Assembly (NCBI GenBank): GCA_037447655.1
Contig: JBBHKE010003519.1
Location: forward strand, 329,362-393,361
Direction: 5' to 3'
Source: Zygnema cylindricum
Lineage: Eukaryota > Streptophyta > Zygnematophyceae > Zygnematales > Zygnemataceae
DNA: 64,000 bases
Numbering within the stretch: the first letter of the stretch is position 1; each line of letters opens with the position of its first letter. The notes below the pieces were generated by a model. That model did no database searches, was not told the DNA's origin, and saw nothing but the letters and a program-made list of their open reading frames with translations. This document shows positions 34,240 to 46,697 of the stretch, one piece after another. A program made the translations under genes and the position numbers.

Positions 34240-36022
34240 AGCCGAGTCCTTTTCACTCTAATTTGTACCTGTAAGAATGTCATCGTCTCTAAAACCTGGA
34301 TAGTTAGGAAGCTCAAAGTCATCAGAAATATCTGACTCAAATCTTATTTTTACTGACTTTGTATATTTGAAGGGATCCACAGACTTTCCTTCATCCATAA
34401 CTACTAGATGCTTTACTAAGATTATATCTTTTCTTTTTAGATCATAAACTCTATATCCTTTAACATCCTCATCATATCCTAATAAGTATCCCGGTTTTCC
34501 TTAAGGATCTAGCTTCCAGTTAGACCGATCTGTATCTAGACTGAATACTTGACTGCCGAAAACCTTTAAGTGAGATAAGTCTGGTTTTCGGCCTGTCCAT
34601 CTCTCATAAGGTGTTTGATCTTTTATAGCTGAAGTAAAAACTCTATTTTTGAGGTAATTAGCACAGTTTATTGCTTCTGCCCAAAACCTTTTTCCTATCT
34701 TCTTATCCGACAACATACTTCTAGCTCTATCACTTAGTGTTCTATTTAACCTTTCAGCTACCCCATTCTGTTCCGGATTTTCTGGAACTGTCTTTTGGTG
34801 TTGAACCCCATCTTCCATCAAAAAATCCTCAAACTGGTTAGAAGTATACACTCCACCATTGTCACTCCTTACTCTCTTGATTGGAGTTTCATGGAGTTTT
34901 TTGCTCTATGCTTTATATTGTCTAAAACAATCCTCAACTTCTGACTTGTTTTTCAAAAAATACACCCGGGAATACCGAGACCAATCATCAGTTATAGTCA
35001 TCATAAATCTCTTCCCCCCCGGTGAGGGCACTCTAGCCGGTCCCCAAATATATGTGTGTACTAGATCTAGAAGTTTTTCTCCCTTTTAGGTGGCTGTTTT
35101 AGGAAAGGGTAATCTATGTGCTTAACCTTGAGCACACCCACTACAATCACTTATATCATCACTCTCACTGAACTGAATCCCTTCCACCACTCCCATCTTT
35201 TTCATCTCTCTTAACTTAATCTAGATTCACATGCCCAAGCCTCTTATGCCACATCATAATATCATGAACACCAGCATAATAAAGTTTATTCGTTTCATTA
35301 CTTAAGATCAGCCTAAACATCCCATGGCTACCTTTCTCAGCAATGAAATAGACATCCTCCTCAAAACTAGCAGTAAAGACTCCTTCCCTAGTGCTAGGGA
35401 AAAAACCCTTATCATCTAATGCAGATGTAGAGATAAGGTTTTTGTTCAGCTCCGGAATAAACAATACATCGAAGAATGTTAATATGGATGTCTTTCCTTC
35501 TAATAACACTTTCAGATCTACCGATCCTACAAGAGTAGTGGTGACTATCCTCCCATCCCTGTCCTCTATCTCTACGGTGGGAATCTTTCTTATCTTAGTG
35601 AACACGTGCCTATCCTTACACATGTGCATTCAGGCACCTAAATCTATAATCCAGCCTGCTTCACCTTTCAATCCACCGTAATCACATTTCTGCCTTCGTG
35701 GAATTTCAACCTCAGTTTTCGCCTCTAACTCCTCATCCAAAAGGAGCTCATCGTCCTCGTCCTCGCATTCCGCCTCAAGTACCTGTGTGACAAGGGCCTT
35801 TTTCTTTCCTCTCAGGGTACCACCGGTCTGCCCCTCCTTTAACCGAAGCTCGGTTAGCTTAGTGCACTCTGCCATATAGTGCCCCGATTTCTTACAAAAA
35901 TGACATAAACCATTGGGAGCCCTTGGTTCGAACTCGTTAACCTGTTTTTTTTGCTCCCTAACCCCATAGTTTCCGACTAGTTTCCAAGAATCCTTGTTCC
36001 TCCAATCAGTCGCTGTTGCCAA
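34240..36022 (-). pseudogene. Element C zinc knuckle, protease and integrase
   Basis: The CCHC knuckle CHFCKKSGHYMAEC and a charged linker precede the protease site, which reads DLGA where relatives have DSGA (loss of the Ser of D-S/T-G) and is followed by a stop before MHMC. The integrase zinc region WHKRLGH and core segments (VRSDNGG-type, PEQNGVAERLNRTL) follow, with several stops between 34300 and 35215 (for example at the DP/EGK position near 34501 and after HVNLD near 35216). Confidence 0.85.
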
Positions 36023-36046
36023 GGCTTGGCCACTCTTTCCTCCCCT

Positions 36047-36769
36047 TCAAATCTCAATCGTATTCTCTCGAACGAGAATCATCCCTACCACTGAGTTCCA
36101 TATCCACCTTGAGTCCGCCAAGTCCTGCACACGATTGACTATGTTCTCGAACTCATCAGGTAACTTCATCAGTAAACAGTTAACCTTTTCTTTTTCACTA
36201 AAAACATTTTCGGCACTCTCTAGCTCCATGAAGAGTGTAGCAAGCTCATTGCAAAAATCCAACATATTTCCCCCTTTGTATACATACTCCTTAACTTTCT
36301 GATCAGCCAACTGTTGTTGCTGAATCGTACCACTTCGGTACATCTCTATGAGAGCCATCCAAAGATCGGATGCCCTTTCTACCTACAAATGAGGACATGC
36401 AAGTCCTTGAGTGAGATGGCGTAGGATGAAGTACTTTGCCGCAATATTGTTGAAGTCCCAGGTTTCAGTATCATTCTCCTCGTTCCTCGGAATAGGTGAC
36501 ATGAATGATAAACCAGTTGCTATTGGTGTGGTCGCCTCCTTCTCCTTTCATTTGTCCACCACGTCTCCTTCCTTTGTTTCCTCCGTTGAAGGTGAATCCT
36601 CTTTCCTGGTGAATCTGCTTCCTTTAAACCCTGGAGGAATTCCAAGACTTGATGGACGCCCCAATCGTCCACTCTTTATCCCCCAAAACCTTTTGTCGCA
36701 TAGAGCTCCTATCATCATACTTTCCTAGTATATGAAGCCAGTTCCATTAAAGATTCGTACCCTAGAGGG
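36047..36769 (-). pseudogene. Element C gag
   Basis: Begins in the primer site with ATG GGC CCA (MGPPSRVRIFNGTGFIY), then a TAG at the WE position. The UBN2-type core (36358-36047: ALIEMYRSGTIQQQQLADQK, GNMLDFCNELATLFMELES, KLPDEFENIVNRVQDLADS) is open but separated from the N-terminal part by further stops. Confidence 0.85.
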
Positions 36770-36782
36770 TGGGCCCATAACC
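36770..36782 (-). promoter_or_regulatory. Primer-binding site of element C
   Basis: GGTTATGGGCCCA (continuing ACC) in element sense, directly abutting the LTR end GAGTTTCA. Exact match to element A and to the known copia-type anticodon-arm priming site. Confidence 0.85.
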
Positions 36783-37830
36783 TGAAACTCTGAGACCTCT
36801 ATAAGTCCTCAGAGTGGACAGCTTCCAAGAAGCCTCTAGGATAATCCTGACCCCTTTGTGTTTAAGCAAAAATAACTACCACCCTTGCAGACAAAAACTC
36901 TGACCACCTTCACCCTTGTGAAGGCAAGACTCCCCTGAGTCGATGGCAAAAAAAATCTCTGAATTTGCTCCCCTGAGCAGTAAGTTATATAGGGTCAAAG
37001 TTGACCTTTTGTACAGAAGCTCTCTGGGAGAGAGGGTCCTATCGTCTAATTTTTCTAAGTCGTATCTCTCTCACAGACTCTATCTACTGATAAACCGAAC
37101 CAATCAGAATACAGTTCCGTATGCAAATCTACAGCTGCCGGTGTACTTTATGTACGGACATTGTACGACATGGCCTAAATGTCCACACGTGGAATATCCG
37201 GATTCGCTCCTTTAATCCTCGGAGATGCCGCGCTCCAATGTAACATCGCCAGGTGTCATCCGATGTGGCGATGCCCACAAACCGCCAAATTCTTCTTCCG
37301 CGATCTCGGCGCTAATTCTGGCCGTCTGATTAAACTCGCATTTGATAGTAGCCGTAATAAATACATGCGCGGTATTTGTTTCGCTTACGAAATCAATGCG
37401 CGGTATTGATTTCTTATCCGTACCGCAATTCGTACTTTTACACTACCATATCTATGTATCCCGTTAACAGTTATAGTTAAATGATTTATCTTGCGTGTAC
37501 ATGTTTAAATCATTATCGTACTATATGCTATGTAAGACTACTTCTAGACTTAACGACTAAGGCTACCGGCTATCTATTCTCCAACGGCCGGCAGGTACTA
37601 GGATCAAATCCTGTCGCCGGCACATACCTTTTAGTAATTAATCCCTAGACTAATATAAATTTCCCGTAAACCTGAGGATAGCCTAGGTAGCCATGGCTCT
37701 AGCTTCCTCTCCAATTTCTCAGTGACTACGACAAGTTTGAGAGTTGGAGAGAGAAGTTAGAGGTAGACTGCCTCGGCTTCTTTATTTCTATTCAGATCTA
37801 GAAAATACTTAAAAACCATTAATTAGTACA
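36783..37830 (-). repeat. Element C 5' LTR
   Basis: 1048 bp, the partner of 31382-32429; the two differ at scattered positions only. Confidence 0.95.
37542..37623 (+). other. tRNA-like cassette in C 5' LTR
   Basis: As in the 3' LTR copy. Here the B box reads GGATCAAATCC (37601-37611, 10 of 11), with a T-arm-like stem CTAGG/CCTGT around the 7-base loop ATCAAAT. A-box-like TAGACTTAACGA at 37545-37556. Confidence 0.68.
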
Positions 37831-40800
37831 TGAGAAAGAGTCCAACCTGGAGGATCGAGGCCCCCAAAGGGCCAATGTCATTTTTGCAAAAAGCCAGGGT
37901 GCTTTATTGCGGATTGTGCCAAGCTGGCGGAGCTAAGCTCAAAGAGAACCAAAGAGGGGGTTCTTTCGGAGGGAAGAAAAATGCACTTTTGGTCACAAAG
38001 GTGACAAGAGACACCGAGGACGAGTCCTCTGAGAAGGATGGGGAGATTCTTTTTGACGAGAGTCTGGAGGAGAATAAGATCCCTCGGAGACAAAAGTGTG
38101 CCCTTGGAGCAATTCGGGAAGCTTCACAGAAGGATGGATCATCGACTCAGGTGCATCCATGCATATGTGTCGTGATAAGGACCTCTTCACTAAGCTAAAG
38201 AAAATCCCTACTGTGGAAATATAGTATGGGGATGGGAGAGTTGTTACTACGGATCTAGTGGGATTAGTTGACCTGAAAGTTTTATTGGGGGGTAAGACTT
38301 CTATTCTCACTTTCTCAGATGTACTTTATATTCCTCAGCTGAGTAAAAATCTTGTTTCTACATCTGTTTTAGATGACAAAGAGTTTGATACTTTCACTAG
38401 AAAGGGAGTTTTTACAGCCAAGTATGGGGATGAAGTTTACTTCACTACAGATAAGGATAGCCAAGGAATGTTTATGCTTAACTTGAGTAATGAAAAGAAG
38501 AATGCTTACTATGTTGGTGTCCCAAAATTTATGATTTGGCATAAGCGGTTAGGGCATGTGCATTTTTATAGGTTGAGGGAGATGAAGAAGCTGGGTGTGG
38601 TAGAAGGCATTCAGTTCAGTGATAATGAAATGGTGGATGATTGTAGTGGTTGTGCCCAAGGAAAAACTCACAGATTTCCTTTACCTAAAGGCGCCACATA
38701 TAGGGGTGAAAAGCACTAGATTTTATCCACACAGATATCTGAGGACCAACTAGGGTACCCTCAGTTAGAGGGAAAAAATATATGTTGACAATCACTGATG
38801 ATTGGTCTAGATACTCAAGAGTTTATTTTCTAAAAACAAAGTCAGAAACACCAACTTACTTCAAAGAATACAAAGCCTGGAGTGAGAAGTTGTATGGAAC
38901 CCCCATTAAGAGAATAAGGAGTGATAATGGGGGAGAGTATACCTCTAACCAATTTGAGGAATACTTAAGAGATTAGGGAGTTCAACACTAGAAAACTGTA
39001 CAACATAATATGGAAAAAAATGGTGTAGCAGAAAGGCTAAACCGAACACTAGGAGATAGTGTATGCAGTATGTTGGCTGACAAGAAAATAGGAAAGAGAT
39101 TTTGGGCTGAAGCCATGAACTGTGCCAATTACATTAAAAATAGAGTCCTCACATCAGCAGTCAAAGGTATGACACCTTATGAGAGATGGGTTGGAAGAAA
39201 ACAAGATATCTTTCACCTTAAAGTTTTTGGTAGTCAAGTTTACAGTCTAGATACAGATAAGAAAAACTGGAAACTTGATGCTAAGGGAAAACGTGGATAT
39301 TTTTTGGGATATGATGAGGATGTTAAGGGATATAGAGTTTATGACTTAGCAAAACAAGATATCGTTCTGGTAAAACACCTAGTTGTCATGGATGAAGGAA
39401 AGTCAATTGACCCCTTTAAATATACTAAGAAGATAAGAATCAAGTTTGAGTTCGAGAGTGAGGAGAACTCTGTTTTTCCCTAAAAGGACATGAGTGATAC
39501 AGTGATTGCAAATTCAGGGGAGATCCAAGATACAAGAGAGCTACCAGATACCCCAGATATTCGCGTGGATTTCAAGGAGAAAGAAGAGGAGGAATCGGAA
39601 CCATCTTCCATGAATAAAGGAGCTAATGAGACACTAAGGAGGAACCCAAGACTTCCCTGTATTCTAGCTTCATAATTTGAAGGGGGGAGAAGGAGCAGCA
39701 AAAGGCTACAAGAGAAACAGGTGGCTCATAAGGTAACTAAGCTATCACATCCTGATGAGCCTCAGTCATACTTGGAAGAAACAAGATATCATTCTGGTAA
39801 AACACCTAGTTGTCATGGATGAAGGAAAGTCAATTGACCCCTTTAAATATACTAAGAAGATAAGAATCAAGTTTGAGTCCGAGAGTGAGGAGAACTCTGT
39901 TTCTCCCGAAAAGGACATGAGTGATACCGTGATTGCAGATTCAGGGGAGATCCAAGATACAGGAGAGCTACCAGATACCCCACATATTCGCGTGGATTTC
40001 AAGGAGACAGAAGAGGAGGAATCGGAACCATCTTCCATGAATAAGGGAGCTAATGAGTCACTAACGAGGAACCCAAGACTTCCCTCTATTCCAGCTTCAA
40101 AATTTGAAGGGGGGAGAAGGAGCAACAAAAGGCTACAAGAGAAACATGCGGCTCATAAGGCAACTAAGCTATCACATCCTGATGAGCCTCAGTCATACTT
40201 GGAGGCAGTGAACAGTCCAGAAAAGGACAAATGGATCAGGGCCATAAATGATGAAATGGCTTCCATCATGGAAGCAAATACCTGGGAACTAGCGGATTGC
40301 CCTCTAGACATAAAACGTATATGGTGTAAATGGGTCTTTAAACTAAAACTTAACCCTGACAATACCATCGAAAGATATAAGGCTCGTTTGGTGGCAAAGG
40401 GTTTCACCCAAAAGGAGGGGATTGACTATGAGGAGACATTCGCCCCAGTTGTTCGTTTCCCATCAGTCAGGATTCTCCTCAGTCTAGCACCAGCGGAAGA
40501 CATGGAAATTCATCAGATGGACATTAAGACCGCCTTCCTCAATGGTGAGTTAGAGGAAAAAATCTTCATGAGGCAACCAAAGGGATTTGTGGAGAATGGA
40601 GAAGAGAGTAAAGTCTGCAGGCTCATAAAATCCTTATATGGACTTAAGCAGGCTCCACGACAGTGGAATAAGAAACTATATGAGTTTCTTACTAGTCTAG
40701 GATATATCAAGATCTGCTCTGACAATTCTATCTATATGTTTGAGGATGAGAATGGTGTGGTCTTTATTGGAATTTATGTGGATGATCTGCTGGTGTTAAG

Positions 40801-41145
40801 TAAGTCTTTGGAAAAGATCAATAAATTGAAGAAAGATCTTAGAAGCAGATTTGACATGAAAGATTTAGGGGAGGCAAGATATATTTTGGGAATTCAAATG
40901 GAAAGAGATAGGGGTAAAAGATCATAAGACTCACTTAGAAAGAAGCAATAGGAAATATGCTTGAGAAATTTCAAATGGAGATAGCTAACAGTTGTACCAC
41001 TCCCATGGACTTGAAAAAAGTAAGTGATGGGAGTGTAGAAGGAGGAGTGATAATCTTAGATGATCAGATGAGTCCAGAGGAGAGAGAGTTTATGAAGTCT
41101 ATTCCTTACAAACAGGTCGTAGGAAGTTTGATCTACTTTTTAATC
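37831..41145 (+). pseudogene. Element B pol (zinc knuckle to RT), broken
   Basis: Continues B gag after the C insertion: CHFCKKPGCFIADC knuckle region, then a protease region frameshifted before DSGA (near 38135). The pre-integrase domain at 38258-38719 has WHKRLGH...CSGCAQGK. The integrase core has TITDDWSRYSRVYF, IRSDNGGEYTS and an AERLNRT block, with stops at about 38719, 38974 and 38991. The linker is duplicated in tandem, and the RT (to 40927) has WVFKLKLNPDN, DIKTAFLNG, YGLKQAPRQW and YVDDLLVL. It ends in the GSLIYF motif at about 41145, where a foreign copia fragment F takes over. B RNase H reappears at 46698. Confidence 0.9.
39354..40207. repeat. 427-bp tandem duplication within element B pol
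   Basis: The block starting ACAAGATATCGTTCTGGTAA at 39354 is repeated from 39781 (ACAAGATATCATTCTGGTAA) through the integrase-RT linker, including DPFKYTKK, MSDTVIA and SHPDEPQSY. The junction reads SYLEE-TRYH/KQDII. 427 is not a multiple of three, so the duplication itself shifts the frame. The two copies differ by a few percent. Confidence 0.9.
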
Positions 41146-41570
41146 GAGCAAATAAAGGAAAGGCTCTTGAAAGATTACCTCTTCACATGAATGCTAAGGA
41201 TAAGTCGGTCAATTTTATTTCAGATACTAGAATAAATGAGTTTCTTTTATTGCAATTATTGAGTGAGCTCTGAATGGGGATCCTAAGTCCTATTCACAAA
41301 TTATAGCATCAAGTGATTGGAATCAAAAGTGGAAACCAACTTTTGAGAAAGTGCTTAAGTCTATTATTGATAATGGAACATTTGAAGAAGTAGTTTTACC
41401 AGAGGGAAAGAAAGCTATTGATTGTAAATGGGTATTTAAGACTAAGACAGGTGCATCTGGTGAAATTATCAAATATAAAGCAAGATTAGTTGGTAAAGGT
41501 TTTCAACAGAAATAAGGTATAGATTATACAGAAACATATGCACTTGTAGTTAAGTTTGATACTTTAACGA

Positions 41571-42510
41571 TGTAAGATCTTAAAATAAATAACTCACTCA
41601 AAATAAATGCCCAAACAACATGAAAATATTACACAGCGGAAGCTCATAAAATACAAGAGGATAATCGGCCAAAAAGATATTTAAGTGTTTTTGGCCGCTG
41701 CCTCTTTACACCACTCTTCTCTTCTCTTGTTCTCTCTCTCTTCACTCTTAAAAGATCACTCAATAATGATCACAACCTCTTTTCTCCAAATGGATCACTT
41801 AAGGATCCTCAACAACTTTTAATTGACCACAACGGATCTGCTCTCTCTTAATTAACCACACAAGGTCTTTTTCTCTCTCTCTCTTTATTGATCACAAAGG
41901 ATCTTCCCCTCTCTCTTAATCGATCACAAAGGATCTACATCTTTTCTCTTCAATTGATCCAAAGCTAATACAAGGATAACTCTGCAGCTGAATTATGCAA
42001 CATATATACTTGCAACTCTACACTAAGGGACAACAAGGTAAGACAAGCAAGACTTAGCGTAGCGACAAAGTCTATCCTTATCTAACTGCCGCACACTGCG
42101 ATGAAAGTTCCACGAAGGAAGGCGCACCCACTTCTTCCTTCGAAACGATTAACTCTAAAAGTTGGCTTTACACGTGTTGCTTCACAAACACACCTGCACG
42201 CAAAATCAAACACCTGTGCATGCAAAACAAAAGTCACGCGAAACGAAACGTTCGCTGACTCATCAAATATTGACGCGAAACGAAGCCGTACGTTTCGGCG
42301 CTAAACAACATTTAATCTAAATGTACCAAACTATAAAAGTACATGTAGGCGCGAAACGAGGTCGTACGTTTTGCTGCCAAACCAATATATAAATGACGTC
42401 GAAATCAAACCGTCACAAATAGAATCGTGCGAAGTACTCGCACGAAACATCTCGATTTCAATAAGTACACTCGAAGCGTCACTTCGCGCAATTCAACAAT
42501 GAATCTAACA
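41571..42510 (-). repeat. Element E 3' LTR
   Basis: 940 bp, nearly the same as 45223-46159. It contains clusters of CGAAACG / CGTACGTTTCG motifs and several AAAGGATC-type repeats (about 41770-41960: ATCACAAAGGATC-, ATCACTTAAGGATCC-like). Confidence 0.93.
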
Positions 42511-42521
42511 ATCCCCCTCTC
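42511..42521 (-). promoter_or_regulatory. Polypurine tract of element E
   Basis: GAGAGGGGGAT in element sense, directly before the 3' LTR start TGTTAGATTC. Confidence 0.7.
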
Positions 42522-45205
42522 ATTGGCAGAATCGCCTAAACACCTCGAAACAAAACTCCACGCGATTTCGTCCTCTTTGACGATTCGCAAAATAACGTAA
42601 CAATCCCCCTCTTTATTGTGGGAATCGTCGAACTCAAAATCCTTCCAAAATAAATATCAACGGACAAACGCGACACCGGTCAATCTGCCGATTCACGCAA
42701 AAGTCCAAGATTCTCCTTTGTACTGCGAGAATCTCCTCAAAGCGTAACCAAAATCCAATTTCAGTCGCTCACTCCTCAAAAGGTAAAATAAATGATTGTG
42801 TAATCATACACAAAATTTCCACGTGGCACTTCTTCATTTGTTCGAACATCGTCAAACAATAATCGACTGCCGCTCTAAATTAATGCGTAACCGGCCGTTG
42901 AATTTTTGAAACCAAGGTCGAAAATTGCCGCATCAATCAACGCTATCCAATGAATCTTCACCAATCACAAGACGTGTCCCAAATCAATCGTAACAAAAAA
43001 AAAATATCAAAAGATTTGCTTGACCGTCATGGAATAACTCCTCGCCTGCCAATATATGACGACGACCAAAACGGCCGCCTAAATATCCGGCAACACTTCT
43101 TCTCCAAAGTACACTAGGCGTCCAATCGCCTCTCTTCGTATGAAACGACTTCTCCTCTTGTCAAATGTGACTCCAAAAATAATTCATTTTTCATGGAAAA
43201 AAAAATAATGTCACATGGTACGAGTACTGTACCATAATGGCTTTACGCCACATGATGATATACGCAGACGACACAAAATAAAGATCGCCAAAATATCCGG
43301 TATTCTTCCAACTCTCTTCCTCTCATAATTACGCCATAATCAGATTGTGAAAATATAAATCTCCACGGCACCTTTACTAATCCACATACCAATTAACCGC
43401 AACTCTATTTTAGGAGGCTTTAACATGACCCCCTCTCGGACTTGCAACCGACACATTATCCAAACTTAAATTGGAACACCTCTTTAACTTGCCACCGTAC
43501 AAATAGCCTGCCACTCCTCCAAGTCGCACGCACGCACGAAAATATAACTCCACTTTCTCTTTATCACTCGACATCGAAAACCACTCAAATTAACTCTCAT
43601 GTTTTTCTTCTTCTCAATTCTCTCCTTTTTTGTCGCCTCCATTATCGTTTCTCACTTTCCGAATCCTCTTAATTCAAAATACGACTATGGGCTCTCAGCA
43701 GCATTCTCGCCATCAAAATAGTCAACAAATAAATTTGATTTTCCTCACATCCAAAATAGAATGATGCAAGTTCGAAACCATTTCTCCTTGCCGAAAATAA
43801 GAAAACTTATTCGGCTTCTTCCCCCTCAAAATACAAAAACTCATTCAAACAATTTGTTCTTTTCTTCCTCCAATTCTACAACGTTGAAGCTTAAATGTAA
43901 ATTCAATGTAAAACCCTTTAAATTTCGAGCAATTCAAAATCACTCGGGAATTAAAAATTGAATCACTCCAATCATAAACGTAAATTTTAATGTCACTCTT
44001 CATGTCAACATTTCTCTTCAATTTTCTCTTCCAAATATAGACTTGCAGTTTTTCCTCCAATTCCAAATCCGCAATGTCCGAGAAATCATAAAATTCGAAA
44101 TCTTCATAAAAATCATTTTTTTTTCTTAATCTTCATTCTCCACTTATCGAATCAATCATCAAAATAAAGATATGAAATATGTCGTTGGTATCATTTCCAT
44201 AATCGACATAATTTCCAAATTGAAAATCATCAACACTGCCGCGGTCAATACAAAAAAGGCTTTGGTCACCTCTTGCACAACCTTTTCCCCAAAAAAAAAA
44301 TAAAATCAACTAACATTGAGGAATAATATGTCCTCAAACTCCATAAAAGTCACCTCTCCTCCTCGAAAGTATACGTGACAATTTCCCCTTCTCTTTCTTC
44401 ACAAATTCGTCTACTCCACTCTCATCTCTATCTCCATCAAAAAAAAGGAATCTGAATTATCCGACAGATGATTCTTCCTCTTCTCTCTTGATTCAAATTG
44501 CAATCACGCATCAATATATAACATCAATTTGTCGAACACTTTCGAAAATTGATCTTCCAAATTACTCGGAACTCCATACATCCGAGATTCTTCCTCGAAT
44601 TAAACTCAAATAAAAATTGAATGGTTCCTCCGAACGAACGTCTAAGCCGCCAAGAGGGAAGGAGTACTCTTTTTTCCTTCCGAGAGAATAATCTCTCTCT
44701 ACCTCTATTTCATCTCTACTCTTTTCTTTTTTCAAACCGGAACAATTATCCGATTTCTCCTCTTTTCCATCTTCTTCAATTTAATCAATAATTTTCATCC
44801 TCCTTTTAATCCTCACTCTTTTCTCTCTCTCATCCGCTCCTCCACTGAATGGATAGACAGCTAGATATTGATTCTCTTCCCTTCTATCACTTGTTTGTGA
44901 TTGAAGTTGAGAATCCACATAACGCATCAAAATATCATTTTTTTTAAATTTTCCTCCATGTTCCGATTCTCCTCAAATTGAGCACCAAAATAAACTCTCT
45001 CTCAGTAGTAGGCATGGGGAAAGAAATACTCTTCTTCTTCTTCCTCTTGACTTTCATCAACTCATCCACGGAATTTGCAGAGCGGATCATCCAAATTGCA
45101 AATTTCCCCGAACTTGAAAGGTCCAGCGGAAGAGAACCTTCGAAACGAATTCAATTAAGTCTTCCTCTCTTCTTGCACACACCTCTCTCATAAACTAAAG
45201 CATAA
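42522..45205 (-). other. Non-coding interior of element E
   Basis: CT-rich on the plus strand and GA-rich in element sense, with many short stops in every frame. No gag, protease, integrase or RT motif is seen on either strand. There are several copies of AATCCCCCTCT-like and TCGxCAAA-type short repeats near 42512-42720. Its length and lack of coding put it with LARD-type elements. Confidence 0.8.
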
Positions 45206-45220
45206 CCTGCTCCGATACCA
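45206..45220 (-). promoter_or_regulatory. Primer-binding site of element E (tRNA-Met 3' end)
   Basis: TGGTATCGGAGCAGG in element sense, two bases inside the 5' LTR. Compare TGGTATCAGAGC, the usual plant copia site complementary to the 3' end of initiator tRNA-Met. One mismatch in the first twelve bases. It fixes the element orientation as minus. Confidence 0.88.
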
Positions 45221-45222
45221 AT

Positions 45223-46159
45223 TGTTGGATCTTAAAATAAATAACTCACTCAAAATAAATGCTCAAACAACATGAAAACATTACACAGCGGAAGCTCATA
45301 AAATACAAGAGGATAATCGGCCAAAAAGATATTTAAGTGTTTTTGGCCGAAGCCTCTTTACATCACTTTTCTCTTCTCTTCTTCTCTCTCTCTTCACTCT
45401 TATAAGATCACTCAATAATGATCACAACCTCTTTTCTCCAAATGGATCACTTAAGGATCCTCAACAACTCTTAATTGACCACAACGGATCTGCTCTCTCT
45501 TAAAAACCACACAAGGTCTTTCTCTCTCTCTCTTTATCGATCACAAAGGATCTTCCCCTCTCTTTTAATCGATCACAAAGGATCTACATCTTTTCACTTC
45601 AGTTGATCCAAAGCTAATACAAGGATAACTCTGCAGCTGAATTATGCAACCTATATACTTGCAACTCTACACTAAGGGACAACAAGGTAAGACAAGGAAG
45701 ACTTAGCGTAGCGACAAAGTCTGTCTTTATCTAACTGCCGCACACTGCAATGAAAGTTCCACGAAGGAAGGCGCACGTGCTTCTTCCTTCGAAACGACTA
45801 ACTCTAAAAGTTGGCTTTACACGTGTTGATTCACAAACACACCTGCACGCAAAATCAAACACCTGCGCACGCAAAACAAAAGTCACGCGAAACGAAACGT
45901 TCGCTGACTCATCAAATATTGACGCGAAACGAAGTCGTATGTTTCGGCGCCAAACAACATTTACTCCAAATGTACCAAACTCCAAAAGTACATGTAGGCG
46001 CGAAACGAGGTCGTACGTTTCGCTGCCAAACCAATATATTAGTGACGTTAGAATCAAACCGTCACAAATCCAATCGTTATAAGTACTCGCACGAAACATC
46101 TCCATTTCAATAACTACACGCAAAGCGTCACTTCGCGCGATTCAAAATTGAATCTAACA
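45223..46159 (-). repeat. Element E 5' LTR
   Basis: 937 bp, the partner of 41571-42510; they differ by scattered substitutions and small indels. Confidence 0.93.
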
Positions 46160-46697
46160 AACGATGGTTATTGCGATTGGTGCTGCTAAGAGGAAGCATA
46201 TCCACCAAATGGATGTGGAAACCGCTTTTCTAAATGGAGAATTGGAAGAACAAGTTTATATGAAGATTCCAGAAGGAGTTGCGGGCAAACCTGGACATGT
46301 GTGGAAGTTGAAGAAGTCCCTTTAAAGACTTAAGCAAGCACCAAGGACATGGTACACTCATCTTCATAAGGTACTTTTGGATATTGGCTTTGTTCATACA
46401 TTTTCGAATTTAGGTGTTTAGAAGGAGGATTTGATCAGATTATATTTTGTGTGTATGTTGTTGATTTTATTATGATTTCACACAGTCTTGAAAGGATTCA
46501 TGAATTGAAATGTTTTCTTAGTAAATTCTTCAAAGTTTCAGATTTAGGAGAAGCTAAATACATTCTTGGTATTGAGGTGATTAGAGATTACTTTGGTTCT
46601 TTGAAACTTAGTTAGGAAAAAATATTGTAAGGAAGTCTTAGCTACATTCTCTATGTTGAATGCTTAGCCTTTGAGTACACCTTTCGATCTTAGAATT

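Larger units (their letters stand above)
31382..37830 (-). mobile_element. Element C: copia-type LTR retrotransposon inserted in B
   Basis: 6449 bp with two 1048-bp LTRs, TG...CA ends, polypurine tract AAGGGGAG at 32437-32430 and the anticodon-arm primer site at 36782-36770. Flanks GGAGA (31377-31381) and TGAGA (37831-37835) are a target duplication with one mismatch. B coding sequence resumes on the right. Gag and pol have many more stops than element A, so it is older or decayed faster. Confidence 0.93.
41571..46159 (-). mobile_element. Element E: large non-coding LTR retrotransposon (LARD-like)
   Basis: 4589 bp with perfect 5-bp TSD AACGA (41566-41570, 46160-46164). LTRs of 940 and 937 bp start TGTTAGATTCA and end GATC(C/T)-ACA in element sense. 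A tRNA-Met 3'-end primer site is at 45220-45206 and a polypurine tract at 42521-42511. The 2.7-kb interior has no gag or pol, so it must depend on proteins of another element. It interrupts fragment F. Confidence 0.93.
41146..46697 (+). pseudogene. Fragment F: RT piece of a different copia lineage inside B (split by E)
   Basis: Left part 41146-41570, right part 46165-46697. Translation shows copia RT motifs unlike those of B: DNGTFEEVVLPEGKKAIDCK, WVFKTKTGASGEIIKYKA, a GKGFQQK block, then HQMDVETAFLNGELEEQVYM, RLKQAPRTW and SDLGEAKYILGIEV. Multiple stops. No LTRs or primer sites flank it. It lies exactly between B's GSLIYF and CTRPNIAAAV motifs, with about five B bases missing. This could be template switching during reverse transcription or a repair patch. 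It looks like an RT-only capture. Confidence 0.8.
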
